Positions 1 through 7,642 of a stretch of 64,000 nucleotides of DNA are shown piece after piece (position 1 is the stretch's first letter; every line of letters starts with the position of its first letter). A program made the translations under genes and the position numbers. Source of the DNA: an uncultured Aquimarina sp. (GTDB lineage: Bacteria; Bacteroidota; Bacteroidia; Flavobacteriales; Flavobacteriaceae); the NCBI GenBank assembly GCA_947498935.1, contig CANMMM010000004.1, positions 62,001 to 126,000 on the forward strand, read 5' to 3'. The notes beneath the pieces were generated by a model that saw only the letters and a list, made by a program, of their open reading frames with translations, ran no database searches and was not told the origin of the DNA.

Positions 1-747
1 ATGCTGTCAGAAGATATTGCACCAAATCGATTAGAAAAATCAAAGCAATTGGTCTCTCAGATCATCAATAAACTGGCGAGTGATAGAATAGGAATTATAG
101 CATATGCTGCAAGCGCTTTTCCGCAGTTGCCAATTACTACAGACTATGGTTCTGCTAAAATGTTCTTGCAATCGATGAATACAGATATGCTATCATCACA
201 AGGAACAGCGATTAACGAAGCTATCGAACTGGCCACTACTTTTTATGATGATGAAGAGCAAACCAATCGAGTATTGATTATCATCAGTGATGGAGAAGAT
301 CATGAGGGCGATGGTACTTCGCTAGCAGAAGCCGCAGCCAAAGAAGGGATTAAAATATTTACGATAGGTGTCGGAACTGCTAAAGGAGGCCCTATACCTA
401 TAAAACGTAATGGCATCGTACAGCGCTACAAAAAGAATAGTCAAGGCGAAACAGTGATTACAAAACTAAATCCTACGATATTACAAGAAATCGCTAAAGA
501 AGCTAATGGCTCTTATATAGATGGAACGAATACAAGTGTGGTAGTAGATAGTGTGACAGAGTTATTACAGGGAATGAATAAAAAAGAATTTGAAGCAAAG
601 CAGTTTGCCGATTTTAAAGACCGATTCCAATGGTTTCTCGGAGCGGCTTTGTTGCTACTATTTATAGATATGTTTTTGTTAGAAAGAAAAACATCTTGGT
701 TGCAGAAATTAAACCTTTTTAATGAGGAGTCATCCGTATCTAAATAG
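1..747 (+). CDS. batB: BatB-like VWA-domain membrane protein, 5' end outside window
   Basis: This is the C-terminal 248 residues of a von Willebrand factor A protein of the BatB type, part of the Bat complex linked to aerotolerance and envelope stress in Bacteroidota. The visible part starts just after where the MIDAS motif DxSxSM would lie, so the true start is upstream of the window; the ATG at base 1 is internal. Visible family hallmarks are DRIGIIAYA, the MIDAS threonine in QGTAINEAI, the ISDGEDHEG strand and a C-terminal membrane helix (about residues 211-228) followed by a short cytoplasmic tail. BatB normally has an N-terminal helix pair, which is missing here only because of the window edge. 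batC, batD and batE follow on the same strand, as in other Bacteroidota. Confidence 0.9.
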   Translation: MLSEDIAPNRLEKSKQLVSQIINKLASDRIGIIAYAASAFPQLPITTDYGSAKMFLQSMNTDMLSSQGTAINEAIELATTFYDDEEQTNRVLIIISDGEDHEGDGTSLAEAAAKEGIKIFTIGVGTAKGGPIPIKRNGIVQRYKKNSQGETVITKLNPTILQEIAKEANGSYIDGTNTSVVVDSVTELLQGMNKKEFEAKQFADFKDRFQWFLGAALLLLFIDMFLLERKTSWLQKLNLFNEESSVSK

Positions 748-825
748 AGTGTTAGTATATAGAAAGCTATAGATGATAGAGGGTTGGTGAGTAGTAGCTC
801 ACAGCTGAAAGAATACGATAAAGAC

Positions 826-1746
826 ATGAAAAGAAAAAATATACAATTCAGGACGTTACTGATCTGTTGTGGTATGATACTACGAATAGGGATTGTGTTT
901 GCACAGCAAGAAACAATGGAAGAACGTGCCAATGCAGCGACTGCTTTTACTGCCAAAGGGAATGAGATATTGGTAAAAGAAGGGAATTTTCCTAAAGCAG
1001 AAGGAGAATACCGTAAAGCAATAGCCAAAAATCCAATCGATATTATTCCTACATACAATCTAGCAAATGCGTATTACGCTACCAAAAAATACGATGAGGC
1101 TACCCAGCGGTATACCGAAACTATCGAAAAAGCTACTTCTAAGATAGAAAAGCATCAGATATACCACAATCAGGGGAATACATTTATGGAGCAAAAGCAA
1201 TATGAAAAAGCTGTGGAGGCGTATAAAAATGCATTGCGTAACAATCCAAAAGATAATGAAACACGCTATAATCTAGCACTGGCCAAAGAATTGTTGAAGA
1301 AACAGCAAGAACAGGACGAGCAGAATAAAGATCAAAACCAAGATAATAAAGATAACAAGGATCAGAATAAAGACCAGAAAGATCAAAATAAAGATAATAA
1401 GGATCAGGAAGGCGATAATAAAGACGATCAAAAAGAAGGCGGGGACAAAGACAAAGACCAAAAAGAAGGCGGCGATAAGGAGAAAGAAGATCAGAAAGGG
1501 AAAGAGAACGAAGATCAAAAGGATAAGTCTGGTGAGCAAGGTGATAAAGAAAAAGAAGATAATAAGCAGGGAGATGGAAAACCAAAAGAACAACCGCAAA
1601 CGCCTAAACGAGTACAAGGACAATTATCACCACAGCAAGTAAAAAGCCTGCTAGAAGCCATGAATAACGAAGAGAAAAAGGTGCAGGATAAAATGAATGC
1701 TAAAAAAGTGAAAGGAGCGCCTGTAAAAACGGACAAAGACTGGTAA
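826..1746 (+). CDS. batC: BatC-like TPR protein with charged low-complexity tail
   Basis: This is a periplasmic tetratricopeptide-repeat protein of the Bat operon. I chose the ATG at 826 rather than the upstream TTG at 784 because it directly precedes a signal peptide (MKRKNIQF then a hydrophobic core ending VFAQ). TPR units follow (about residues 35-140, with the consensus YKNALRNNPKDNETRYNLA). The region from about residue 150 to 245 is a low-complexity run of K, D, N, Q, E and G, then a short C-terminal segment ends in DKDW. The acidic and basic repeats create long false open frames on the opposite strand. The gene lies 79 nt after batB. TPRs suggest a scaffold for BatA/B/D. The low-complexity region probably varies in length between strains (inference). 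Confidence 0.85.
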   Translation: MKRKNIQFRTLLICCGMILRIGIVFAQQETMEERANAATAFTAKGNEILVKEGNFPKAEGEYRKAIAKNPIDIIPTYNLANAYYATKKYDEATQRYTETIEKATSKIEKHQIYHNQGNTFMEQKQYEKAVEAYKNALRNNPKDNETRYNLALAKELLKKQQEQDEQNKDQNQDNKDNKDQNKDQKDQNKDNKDQEGDNKDDQKEGGDKDKDQKEGGDKEKEDQKGKENEDQKDKSGEQGDKEKEDNKQGDGKPKEQPQTPKRVQGQLSPQQVKSLLEAMNNEEKKVQDKMNAKKVKGAPVKTDKDW

Positions 1747-1882
1747 ATTGCAATAGTGTTATAATACGGTCGGCATACATAAAAACAGAATAGAGAATGA
1801 AATGAGGTATCGGAGCTATTAGCCGCTAGCTAAACTGATCAAATGCTACATTTCATAAGACATATAAAACAAGAGTAACGAC

Positions 1883-3649
1883 ATGAAATTAAAATTCATT
1901 TTTCTATCACTTTTACTGGTTATTGCAGGAGTAAGCAATGCCCAAGTAAAGTTCGAAGCAAAATTGAGTAAAAGCAAGCTAGGGATTAATGAGCGATTGC
2001 GTGTTAATTTTGAAATGAATCAGGATGGAGATAACTTTACGCCTCCTTCTTTTAAGGGGTTTACGGTAGTCGGAGGGCCTAACCAATCCATTAGTAACTC
2101 TTGGCGGAATGGAAAAAGATCCTATTCCAAGTCGTTTAGCTACTTTTTGTCTCCCACCAAAAAAGGAAAATTCTCGATTGGCCAAGCTACCATACAAATC
2201 GATGGACAAACGTATAAAACACTGCCTGTAAAAGTAGAAGTCACTGCCGCAGTAGATAAACCAAAAGACGGTAATAATGCCGATTATGTAGCGAGTGAAA
2301 ACTTACATTTAGTGGCAGAAGTTTCCAATACGAATCCGTATCTAAATCAAGCCATTACTGTCGTTTATAAGCTGTACGCAAGTCCAAAAATACAGATTAG
2401 CAATCTTAGAGAATTGGATAATCCAAAATACAGCGATTTTTGGAGTCAATCGGTCAAAATTGGACAACTCAAAGTAGAAAGAGGCACCTACAAGGGGGAG
2501 CCATATAACTTTGTGGTTTGTGGAAAAACAGTCTTATATCCTCAGAAAACAGGTAAATTAGCCATCGAGCCGCTAACCTTGTCTATCGCAGTAGATGTGC
2601 CTACCAATCGACGAGATTTTTTTGGAGGTAGAATGTATACCACCGTTAACAAAACAGTAGCAGCAGGTACTAGAACCATAAATGTAAAACCACTTCCTTC
2701 AACAGGAAGGCCTGCTGATTTTACAGGTGCTGTGGGCTCCTTTAACTTTAAAGTAATCCCTAGTAAAACTTCTTTAGATGCTACGGAATCCTTAGATACC
2801 AAAGTCATTGTTTCTGGAAATGGAAATCTAAAACTCTTTGACCTTCCAAAACTCACCGTACCCAATGGATTAGAGCAGTATGAACCAGAACACAAAGAAG
2901 GCGTGAGAACAACACTAAGGGGTATGAGCGGAAATATTTCTGATACCTATACATTAGTACCCCAGTTCAAAGGAACCTATCCGATACCCCCCATTTCATT
3001 TTCATATTTTGATTTAAAAACAGAAACCTATAAAACAATTACATCCCAAGAAATTGTAATCGATGTAAAAAATGGACCAGATAATACTACAATTGCTCCT
3101 GTAACGACCAATGGAGGAACGCTAAAACAAGCCGTTGTACAGACAGGAAACCAATTTCGTTTCTTAAAACTCAATGCCAATTTAGCCCCAATCACAAAAA
3201 CTCACTTTTTTAAGAGTACAGAGTATTGGGTAGCACTCACCACACCATTATTAGCCATTCCATTGCTGTTGTTTTTTGGCAAAAAGCGCAAAGAACGCCT
3301 GAATGATGTAAGTGGTAATAGAGTGCGTAAAGCAGATAAGCTAGCCAGAAAATATCTATCAGAAGCCAAAAAGAATTTAGGAGATCAAAAAGAATTCTAC
3401 ATCGCTATGGAGCGTGCGCTGCATAATTATTTAAAAGCGAAACTGAATATTCAGACCAGCGATATGAGCAAAGATCGAATCCAACGCCTGCTAGAAGAAA
3501 AAGAAGTAGCCAGCCCTACTGTTACAGAATTTATAGCCCTTTTAGAGAGTTGCGAGTTTGCACGATATACGCCTTCCTCTACATCGGCTATGCAACAAGA
3601 CTATGAAAAAGCATCTAGTGTAATAGCTGCTATTGACAAACAATTATAA
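1883..3649 (+). CDS. batD: BatD (BatD-family 'oxygen tolerance' protein)
   Basis: The 588-residue protein has a Sec signal peptide (cleavage after VSNAQ), several beta-rich immunoglobulin-like periplasmic segments (about residues 20-440), one membrane helix (about 446-466, ending LLLFFGKKRKE) and a helical cytoplasmic tail. This architecture and the opening VKFEAKLSKSKLGINERLRV are typical of BatD. It probably acts with BatB, BatC and BatE at the inner membrane, facing the periplasm. It follows batC after 136 nt with no recognisable terminator, and batE starts 11 nt after its stop, so one transcript is likely. Length and domain order are normal for the family. Confidence 0.9.
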   Translation: MKLKFIFLSLLLVIAGVSNAQVKFEAKLSKSKLGINERLRVNFEMNQDGDNFTPPSFKGFTVVGGPNQSISNSWRNGKRSYSKSFSYFLSPTKKGKFSIGQATIQIDGQTYKTLPVKVEVTAAVDKPKDGNNADYVASENLHLVAEVSNTNPYLNQAITVVYKLYASPKIQISNLRELDNPKYSDFWSQSVKIGQLKVERGTYKGEPYNFVVCGKTVLYPQKTGKLAIEPLTLSIAVDVPTNRRDFFGGRMYTTVNKTVAAGTRTINVKPLPSTGRPADFTGAVGSFNFKVIPSKTSLDATESLDTKVIVSGNGNLKLFDLPKLTVPNGLEQYEPEHKEGVRTTLRGMSGNISDTYTLVPQFKGTYPIPPISFSYFDLKTETYKTITSQEIVIDVKNGPDNTTIAPVTTNGGTLKQAVVQTGNQFRFLKLNANLAPITKTHFFKSTEYWVALTTPLLAIPLLLFFGKKRKERLNDVSGNRVRKADKLARKYLSEAKKNLGDQKEFYIAMERALHNYLKAKLNIQTSDMSKDRIQRLLEEKEVASPTVTEFIALLESCEFARYTPSSTSAMQQDYEKASSVIAAIDKQL

Positions 3650-3660
3650 AATATTATCCC

Positions 3661-4413
3661 GTGAAGTATCTAAGTATTGTAATTGTAGCACTTATCTATA
3701 ATTGGACAGCAATTGCCCAACCAGAAACTATTTTCGAAAAGGCAAACGAATTATATAATCAAGAAAAATATCAAGAAGCTATTACAGCTTATCTGTCTAT
3801 TATAGAGCAGGGGCAGGCATCAGAATCTGTGTACTATAATTTAGGAAATGCCTACTATAAAATGAGCAATATAGGGCCTAGTATTTTTTATTATGAAAAA
3901 GCATTGACATTAGCCCCGAATGATGCAGATATAAAAAATAACTTAGCCTTTGCTAAAAATGCTACAGTGGATGCTATAGACATCATGCCAGAGAGTATTG
4001 TAACCCGTATTTTTAATGGATTAGTCAATCTATTTAGTTTCGATACATGGGCATGGATATCAATACTTGGGATCATACTATTCGTGATATTGTTTATTCT
4101 GTACTATTACGCACAGTTATCCACCAAAAAACGATTGTTTTTTATCACTTCATGGATTGCTTTTAGCATTGCGTTAGGCAGTGTTTTCCTTGCCTTTAAG
4201 CAGCATGACTTAGTAACGAACACACAATATGCGATTGTTTTTGCACAAGAAACCACCATAAAAAGTGAACCCAATCTTCGTAGTGAAGTCATTTTTGAAT
4301 TACATGAAGGTACCAAAGTAGAGATCAAAGAAGCGGTAAACGATTGGCGAAAGATCAAACTAGCAGATGGTAAAATAGGGTGGATACCCGTAGCAGATAT
4401 CAAAGTATTATGA
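3661..4413 (+). CDS. batE: BatE-like TPR and SH3b-domain membrane protein
   Basis: The protein starts at a GTG, 11 nt after batD. It has a signal peptide (KYLSIVIVALIYNWTAIAQ), TPR repeats (about residues 20-95, with VYYNLGNAYYKMSNIGPSIFYYEKAL), two membrane helices (about 128-150 and 157-177) and a C-terminal bacterial SH3 domain (about 190-250, with TTIKSEPNLRSEVIFELHEGTKV and GKIGWIP). TPR, two helices and SH3b in this order are the BatE pattern. It is the last gene of the visible Bat operon; a promoter-like TATTTTTG for the next gene begins 66 nt downstream. The SH3b domain may bind peptidoglycan or a protein partner in the periplasm (inference from the family). Confidence 0.85.
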   Translation: MKYLSIVIVALIYNWTAIAQPETIFEKANELYNQEKYQEAITAYLSIIEQGQASESVYYNLGNAYYKMSNIGPSIFYYEKALTLAPNDADIKNNLAFAKNATVDAIDIMPESIVTRIFNGLVNLFSFDTWAWISILGIILFVILFILYYYAQLSTKKRLFFITSWIAFSIALGSVFLAFKQHDLVTNTQYAIVFAQETTIKSEPNLRSEVIFELHEGTKVEIKEAVNDWRKIKLADGKIGWIPVADIKVL

Positions 4414-4479
4414 TGTAAATCAGGTGGTGAGCATCCTAATTTTATAATTCATTTAACATTTTTTTAATAGTTTTACTGT

Positions 4480-4487
4480 TATTTTTG
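4480..4487 (+). promoter_or_regulatory. Candidate sigma-A promoter -7 element upstream of the 4507 gene
   Basis: TATTTTTG matches the Bacteroidota -7 consensus TAnnTTTG and lies 19 nt before the ATG at 4507. I do not see a clear TTG at the usual -33 distance, so the call rests on the -7 match and position. Confidence 0.4.
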
Positions 4488-4506
4488 GAATAGACACATT
4501 CTATGT

Positions 4507-4830
4507 ATGACATTCCAAAGAAAAATAGCAAAATATGTATTCCTATTCGGTTTACTGATGAATCTAGGGAATTATGCTATACAACTTGCCGCATTGTATC
4601 ATGCTCATACCGATAGTGTATTCACGATGGCAGATGTTCTTGACGAAAATTTAGAGCACAAAGAAAAAGAGAATACCGAAAAAGAAGACAGCAAAGAAAA
4701 AATTACCCATAATTACGAAGACAATCTACTTGCAGCACTTCATACTAAAGCCAATAGTTATCCAGAGCGAAGCCTCTATAAGCTACCAGTATATCTAGAA
4801 TATACAACTCCACCTCCAGAACATATATAA
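4507..4830 (+). CDS. Hypothetical small membrane-anchored or secreted protein
   Basis: I do not recognise this 107-residue protein. It has a hydrophobic N-terminal helix (about residues 8-30, YVFLFGLLMNLGNYAIQLAALY), which may be an uncleaved signal anchor. A very charged segment follows (about 45-70, rich in E and K, likely coiled or disordered), then a tail ending in a proline-rich TTPPPEHI. It stands between batE and a SulP transporter, with its own promoter-like TATTTTTG 19 nt upstream. It might be a small partner of the SulP transporter, but only the position suggests that. The start at 4507 fits the hydrophobic segment. Confidence 0.6.
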   Translation: MTFQRKIAKYVFLFGLLMNLGNYAIQLAALYHAHTDSVFTMADVLDENLEHKEKENTEKEDSKEKITHNYEDNLLAALHTKANSYPERSLYKLPVYLEYTTPPPEHI

Positions 4831-4991
4831 TGATATTATAGGGTATGGTTATGTTCAATACATAAAGACGTATATACTTTTTTCAGCCTATACGCTATTC
4901 ATAGCACCTATTCAGTACCATACATGATGCGGCGGCATACACAGCTGTGTCTTCATAAATTATCACCTTAACCTATTTAAAAAATAAGCAT

Positions 4992-6542
4992 ATGTTTAAA
5001 CAAATTAAAAGTGATTTTCCCGCCAGTATTGTTGTATTTTTTGTAGCCTTGCCTCTGTGTTTAGGAATTGCTTTGGCTAGTGGAGCTCCTCTCTTTGCAG
5101 GACTCATCGCAGGGATCGTAGGAGGGATCGTAGTAGGTATTATTAGTGGTTCACAAATCGGAGTTAGTGGGCCCGCAGCAGGACTAGCAGCCATCGTATT
5201 GAGTGCTATTGGAGCACTCGGAGGATATGAAAATTTTTTAGTAGCAGTCGTACTAGGAGGGGTCATTCAATTGCTTTTCGGAGTATTAAAAGCAGGAGTT
5301 ATTGGTTATTATTTTCCATCCTCTGTCATCAAAGGAATGCTCACAGGTATCGGAATTATCATTATCCTTAAACAAATCCCCTATTTCTTTGGGTATATCG
5401 CCCCAAAAGGAGAAGGAACCTATACACAAATATTCAAATCCTTTACCAATCTTAACCTAGGAAGTACCATTGTAGCCGTTGTAGGGTTAGCGATTCTATT
5501 ACTATGGGCTAATGTATTATCTAAGAAAGGAAGGATTTTTCAACTCGTACAAGGCCCTTTGGTTGCCGTTATTGTGGGGATTGTATTCTATGTAGTATTC
5601 GGTGATTCGCCAACAGTAGGCATTGCCAAAGAAAACTTAGTAAGTGTACCAGTGCCCGATAGTTTCTCCTCCTTTACCAACCAATTTAGGTTTCCTAATT
5701 TTGCAGTTATTACGCAAGTCGATATTTGGATAACTGCCTTTACCATCGCATTAGTAGCCAGTTTAGAAACACTATTATGTGTAGAAGCTACAGATAAACT
5801 AGATCCCCAAAAAAGAGTCACGCCCACCAATAGAGAACTCCTAGCACAGGGAACTGGAAACATCATTTCAGGGCTCATCGGAGGGCTGCCTATTACCCAA
5901 GTAATCGTGCGAAGTTCTGCAAATATACAATCAGGAGGAAAAACCAAAATGTCAGCCATCATTCATGGATTTTTATTACTCATCTCCATCATCGCCATTC
6001 CTACCTTATTAAATATGATTCCACTATCCGTATTAGCAGCGGTACTACTTATTGTAGGCTACAAATTAGCCAAGCCTGCATTATTCCTCAAAATGTTTCA
6101 ATCAGGATGGAAGCAATTTGTACCATTTATAGTCACAGTTATAGGTATTGTAGCCATCGATCTATTATGGGGTATTGCCCTCGGACTACTAGTTGGTATC
6201 GTTATCATATTGATCAAGAGTTATCAGAATTCACACTTTTTGAATAAAGAAGCAAATAATGATGGAAAACCGAATATAAAAATGACATTAGCAGAAGAAG
6301 TTACCTTTTTTAATAAAGGAGCTATTTTAAAAGAACTAGATGGTCTAGAAGAAAATACATATCTTACGCTAGATGTAAGAAAAACAAGGTATTTAGATAA
6401 TGATATTATTGAAATCTTAGAAGATTTTTCTACCAAAGCTGCCAATAGAAACATAGATATTCAATTAATTTCTGAAAGAGGCATCGTAGAAAATCCAGAT
6501 AGTTACATACAGTTTTTTAAATTGCGCCCTAAAAAAGCATAA
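4992..6542 (+). CDS. SulP family inorganic anion transporter with short STAS domain
   Basis: This is a multispanning inner-membrane anion transporter of the SulP (SLC26) family. The membrane core (about residues 1-420) has the family's N-terminal run FPASIVVFFVALPLCLGIALASG, glycine-rich helices, and the conserved GTGNIISGLIGGLPITQVIVRSSANIQSGGKTKMS segment (given here by position, about residues 287-321). A short divergent STAS domain forms the C-terminus (about 430-516). The beta-carbonic anhydrase gene starts 21 nt downstream. SulP proteins adjacent to carbonic anhydrases usually carry bicarbonate, so sodium- or proton-coupled HCO3- uptake is the likely role; sulfate is the alternative. 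The ATG at 4992 gives the expected N-terminus. Confidence 0.85.
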   Translation: MFKQIKSDFPASIVVFFVALPLCLGIALASGAPLFAGLIAGIVGGIVVGIISGSQIGVSGPAAGLAAIVLSAIGALGGYENFLVAVVLGGVIQLLFGVLKAGVIGYYFPSSVIKGMLTGIGIIIILKQIPYFFGYIAPKGEGTYTQIFKSFTNLNLGSTIVAVVGLAILLLWANVLSKKGRIFQLVQGPLVAVIVGIVFYVVFGDSPTVGIAKENLVSVPVPDSFSSFTNQFRFPNFAVITQVDIWITAFTIALVASLETLLCVEATDKLDPQKRVTPTNRELLAQGTGNIISGLIGGLPITQVIVRSSANIQSGGKTKMSAIIHGFLLLISIIAIPTLLNMIPLSVLAAVLLIVGYKLAKPALFLKMFQSGWKQFVPFIVTVIGIVAIDLLWGIALGLLVGIVIILIKSYQNSHFLNKEANNDGKPNIKMTLAEEVTFFNKGAILKELDGLEENTYLTLDVRKTRYLDNDIIEILEDFSTKAANRNIDIQLISERGIVENPDSYIQFFKLRPKKA

Positions 6543-6563
6543 CCATTAAAAAATCATAAGAGC

Positions 6564-7196
6564 ATGAAAGCGCATACAAAAGTAACACAAGCAGCCATCA
6601 CTCCGCAATTAGCCTTGCAATTGCTCAAAGATGGAAACGAACGATTTGTAAACAGCAACCAAGTAGGTAGAGACCTATTAGATCAGGTAAAAGATACCCA
6701 GAGCGGGCAATATCCATTTGCTACGATCTTGAGTTGTATAGACTCTAGAGTATCTTCAGAATTGATTTTCGATCAAGGAATTGGAGACATTTTTAGTGCC
6801 AGAGTAGCAGGAAACTTCGTTAATGAAGATATTTTAGGAAGTATGGAATTTGCATGCAAATTAGCAGGTACAAAACTCGTATTAGTATTAGGGCATACAA
6901 GCTGCGGAGCTGTTAAAGGTGCCTGTGATGATGCTAAGATGGGGAACCTTACAGCCTTGCTCAGCAAAATCAAACCAGCCGTAAATGCAGTAGCAGAACC
7001 AGCTGATCAAGCATTAAGAAACTCTAAGAATATTGATTTTGTCAATGAAGTAGCCGTAAAAAATGTGCACATGACTATAGAAGCGATCCGAGCGCAAAGC
7101 GAAGTGCTAAAACAAATGGAAGATGACAAAGAAATTCTAATTCTAGGAGGAATGTACCATATCGATAGTGGAAAAGTAACATTTTTTGAAGAGTAG
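6564..7196 (+). CDS. can: Beta-class carbonic anhydrase
   Basis: This cytoplasmic zinc enzyme interconverts CO2 and bicarbonate. All zinc ligands and the Asp-Arg dyad are visible: C58, D60 and R62 in SCIDSR, and H111 and C114 in GHTSCGAV. The length of 210 residues is normal. It is cotranscribed with the upstream SulP gene (21 nt gap), and a second SulP gene lies downstream, so it probably equilibrates the bicarbonate that the transporters import. A GC-rich interspersed repeat starts 12 nt after the stop, and a rho-independent terminator follows at about 7350, so the repeat is inside the 3' untranslated region. Confidence 0.95.
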   Translation: MKAHTKVTQAAITPQLALQLLKDGNERFVNSNQVGRDLLDQVKDTQSGQYPFATILSCIDSRVSSELIFDQGIGDIFSARVAGNFVNEDILGSMEFACKLAGTKLVLVLGHTSCGAVKGACDDAKMGNLTALLSKIKPAVNAVAEPADQALRNSKNIDFVNEVAVKNVHMTIEAIRAQSEVLKQMEDDKEILILGGMYHIDSGKVTFFEE

Positions 7197-7208
7197 TTAA
7201 GGTATTGA

Positions 7209-7305
7209 GGGCGTTACCCTAAGGGGTCGGGCTATCCGTTGCAATTCCTCGCTCCTCCTAAGGTCGGGCTGTGGGATTTCCACTGCTATCCCTAACGCAA
7301 AAAAA
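7209..7305 (+). repeat. GC-rich interspersed element, copy R1 (type I)
   Basis: About 97 bp, running from GGGCGTTACCC through GGGTCGGGCTATCCGTTGCA and TCGGGCTGTGGGATTTCCAC to CTATCCCTAACGC. Five further copies occur at 26082, 27731, 39488, 51482 and 55126, on both strands. It is visibly richer in G and C than its surroundings. It sits 12 nt after the carbonic anhydrase stop codon. Confidence 0.85.
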
Positions 7306-7347
7306 CAGCTACATAACAGTAATATAGTTAGCCATTAACAGAATACT

Positions 7348-7388
7348 AAAAAAAACCGATGATTAAAGACCATCGGTTTTTTTTGTTG
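7348..7388 (+). terminator. Rho-independent terminator
   Basis: A stem AAAACCGATG / CATCGGTTTT with a 9-nt loop is followed by a run of T. It ends the SulP-carbonic anhydrase transcript, 3' of repeat R1. The A-run on the left also makes it usable in the other direction. Confidence 0.85.
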
Positions 7389-7454
7389 TGTAATTATTTA
7401 TAATTTCCCAAAAGCAAATCATACATACATGAGATGAGTACATTTCATGTAATT

Positions 7455-7614
7455 GAAGTGATTTAAACTTTTTTGATTTCAGCGAAAAACCAAGATTTTG
7501 TGATCAAATACAGCAATTTTTTAGTTGCATAGCAGCGCTACGGAACTTAAAAATTGCAAAATTTGAGTGCAAATGATCGTTTTTATAGCAAATTGAAAAA
7601 AGCTTCAACCACTT
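7455..7614 (+). repeat. 160-bp MITE-like palindromic element, copy A
   Basis: The left end GAAGTGATTTAAACTTTTTT and right end AAAAAAGCTTCAACCACTT form imperfect terminal inverted repeats. The interior carries GATTTCAGCGAAAAACC, a core with GCATAGCAGCGCTACGG, and GATCGTTTTTATAGCAAATTG, and the whole can fold into one long hairpin. Other copies: 16532-16690, 18169-18328, 27912-28072 (inverted) and a truncated one at 35576. No coding capacity. It ends 28 nt before the second SulP start codon. Confidence 0.85.
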
Positions 7615-7642
7615 AATTATTAAAAAAACAGAGCACATACAG

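Noticed and set aside
1184-1623. Long minus-strand open frames across batC
   Set aside because: They are the reverse of the K/D/N/Q low-complexity region and give very hydrophobic, biased peptides; batC has the convincing signal peptide and TPRs.
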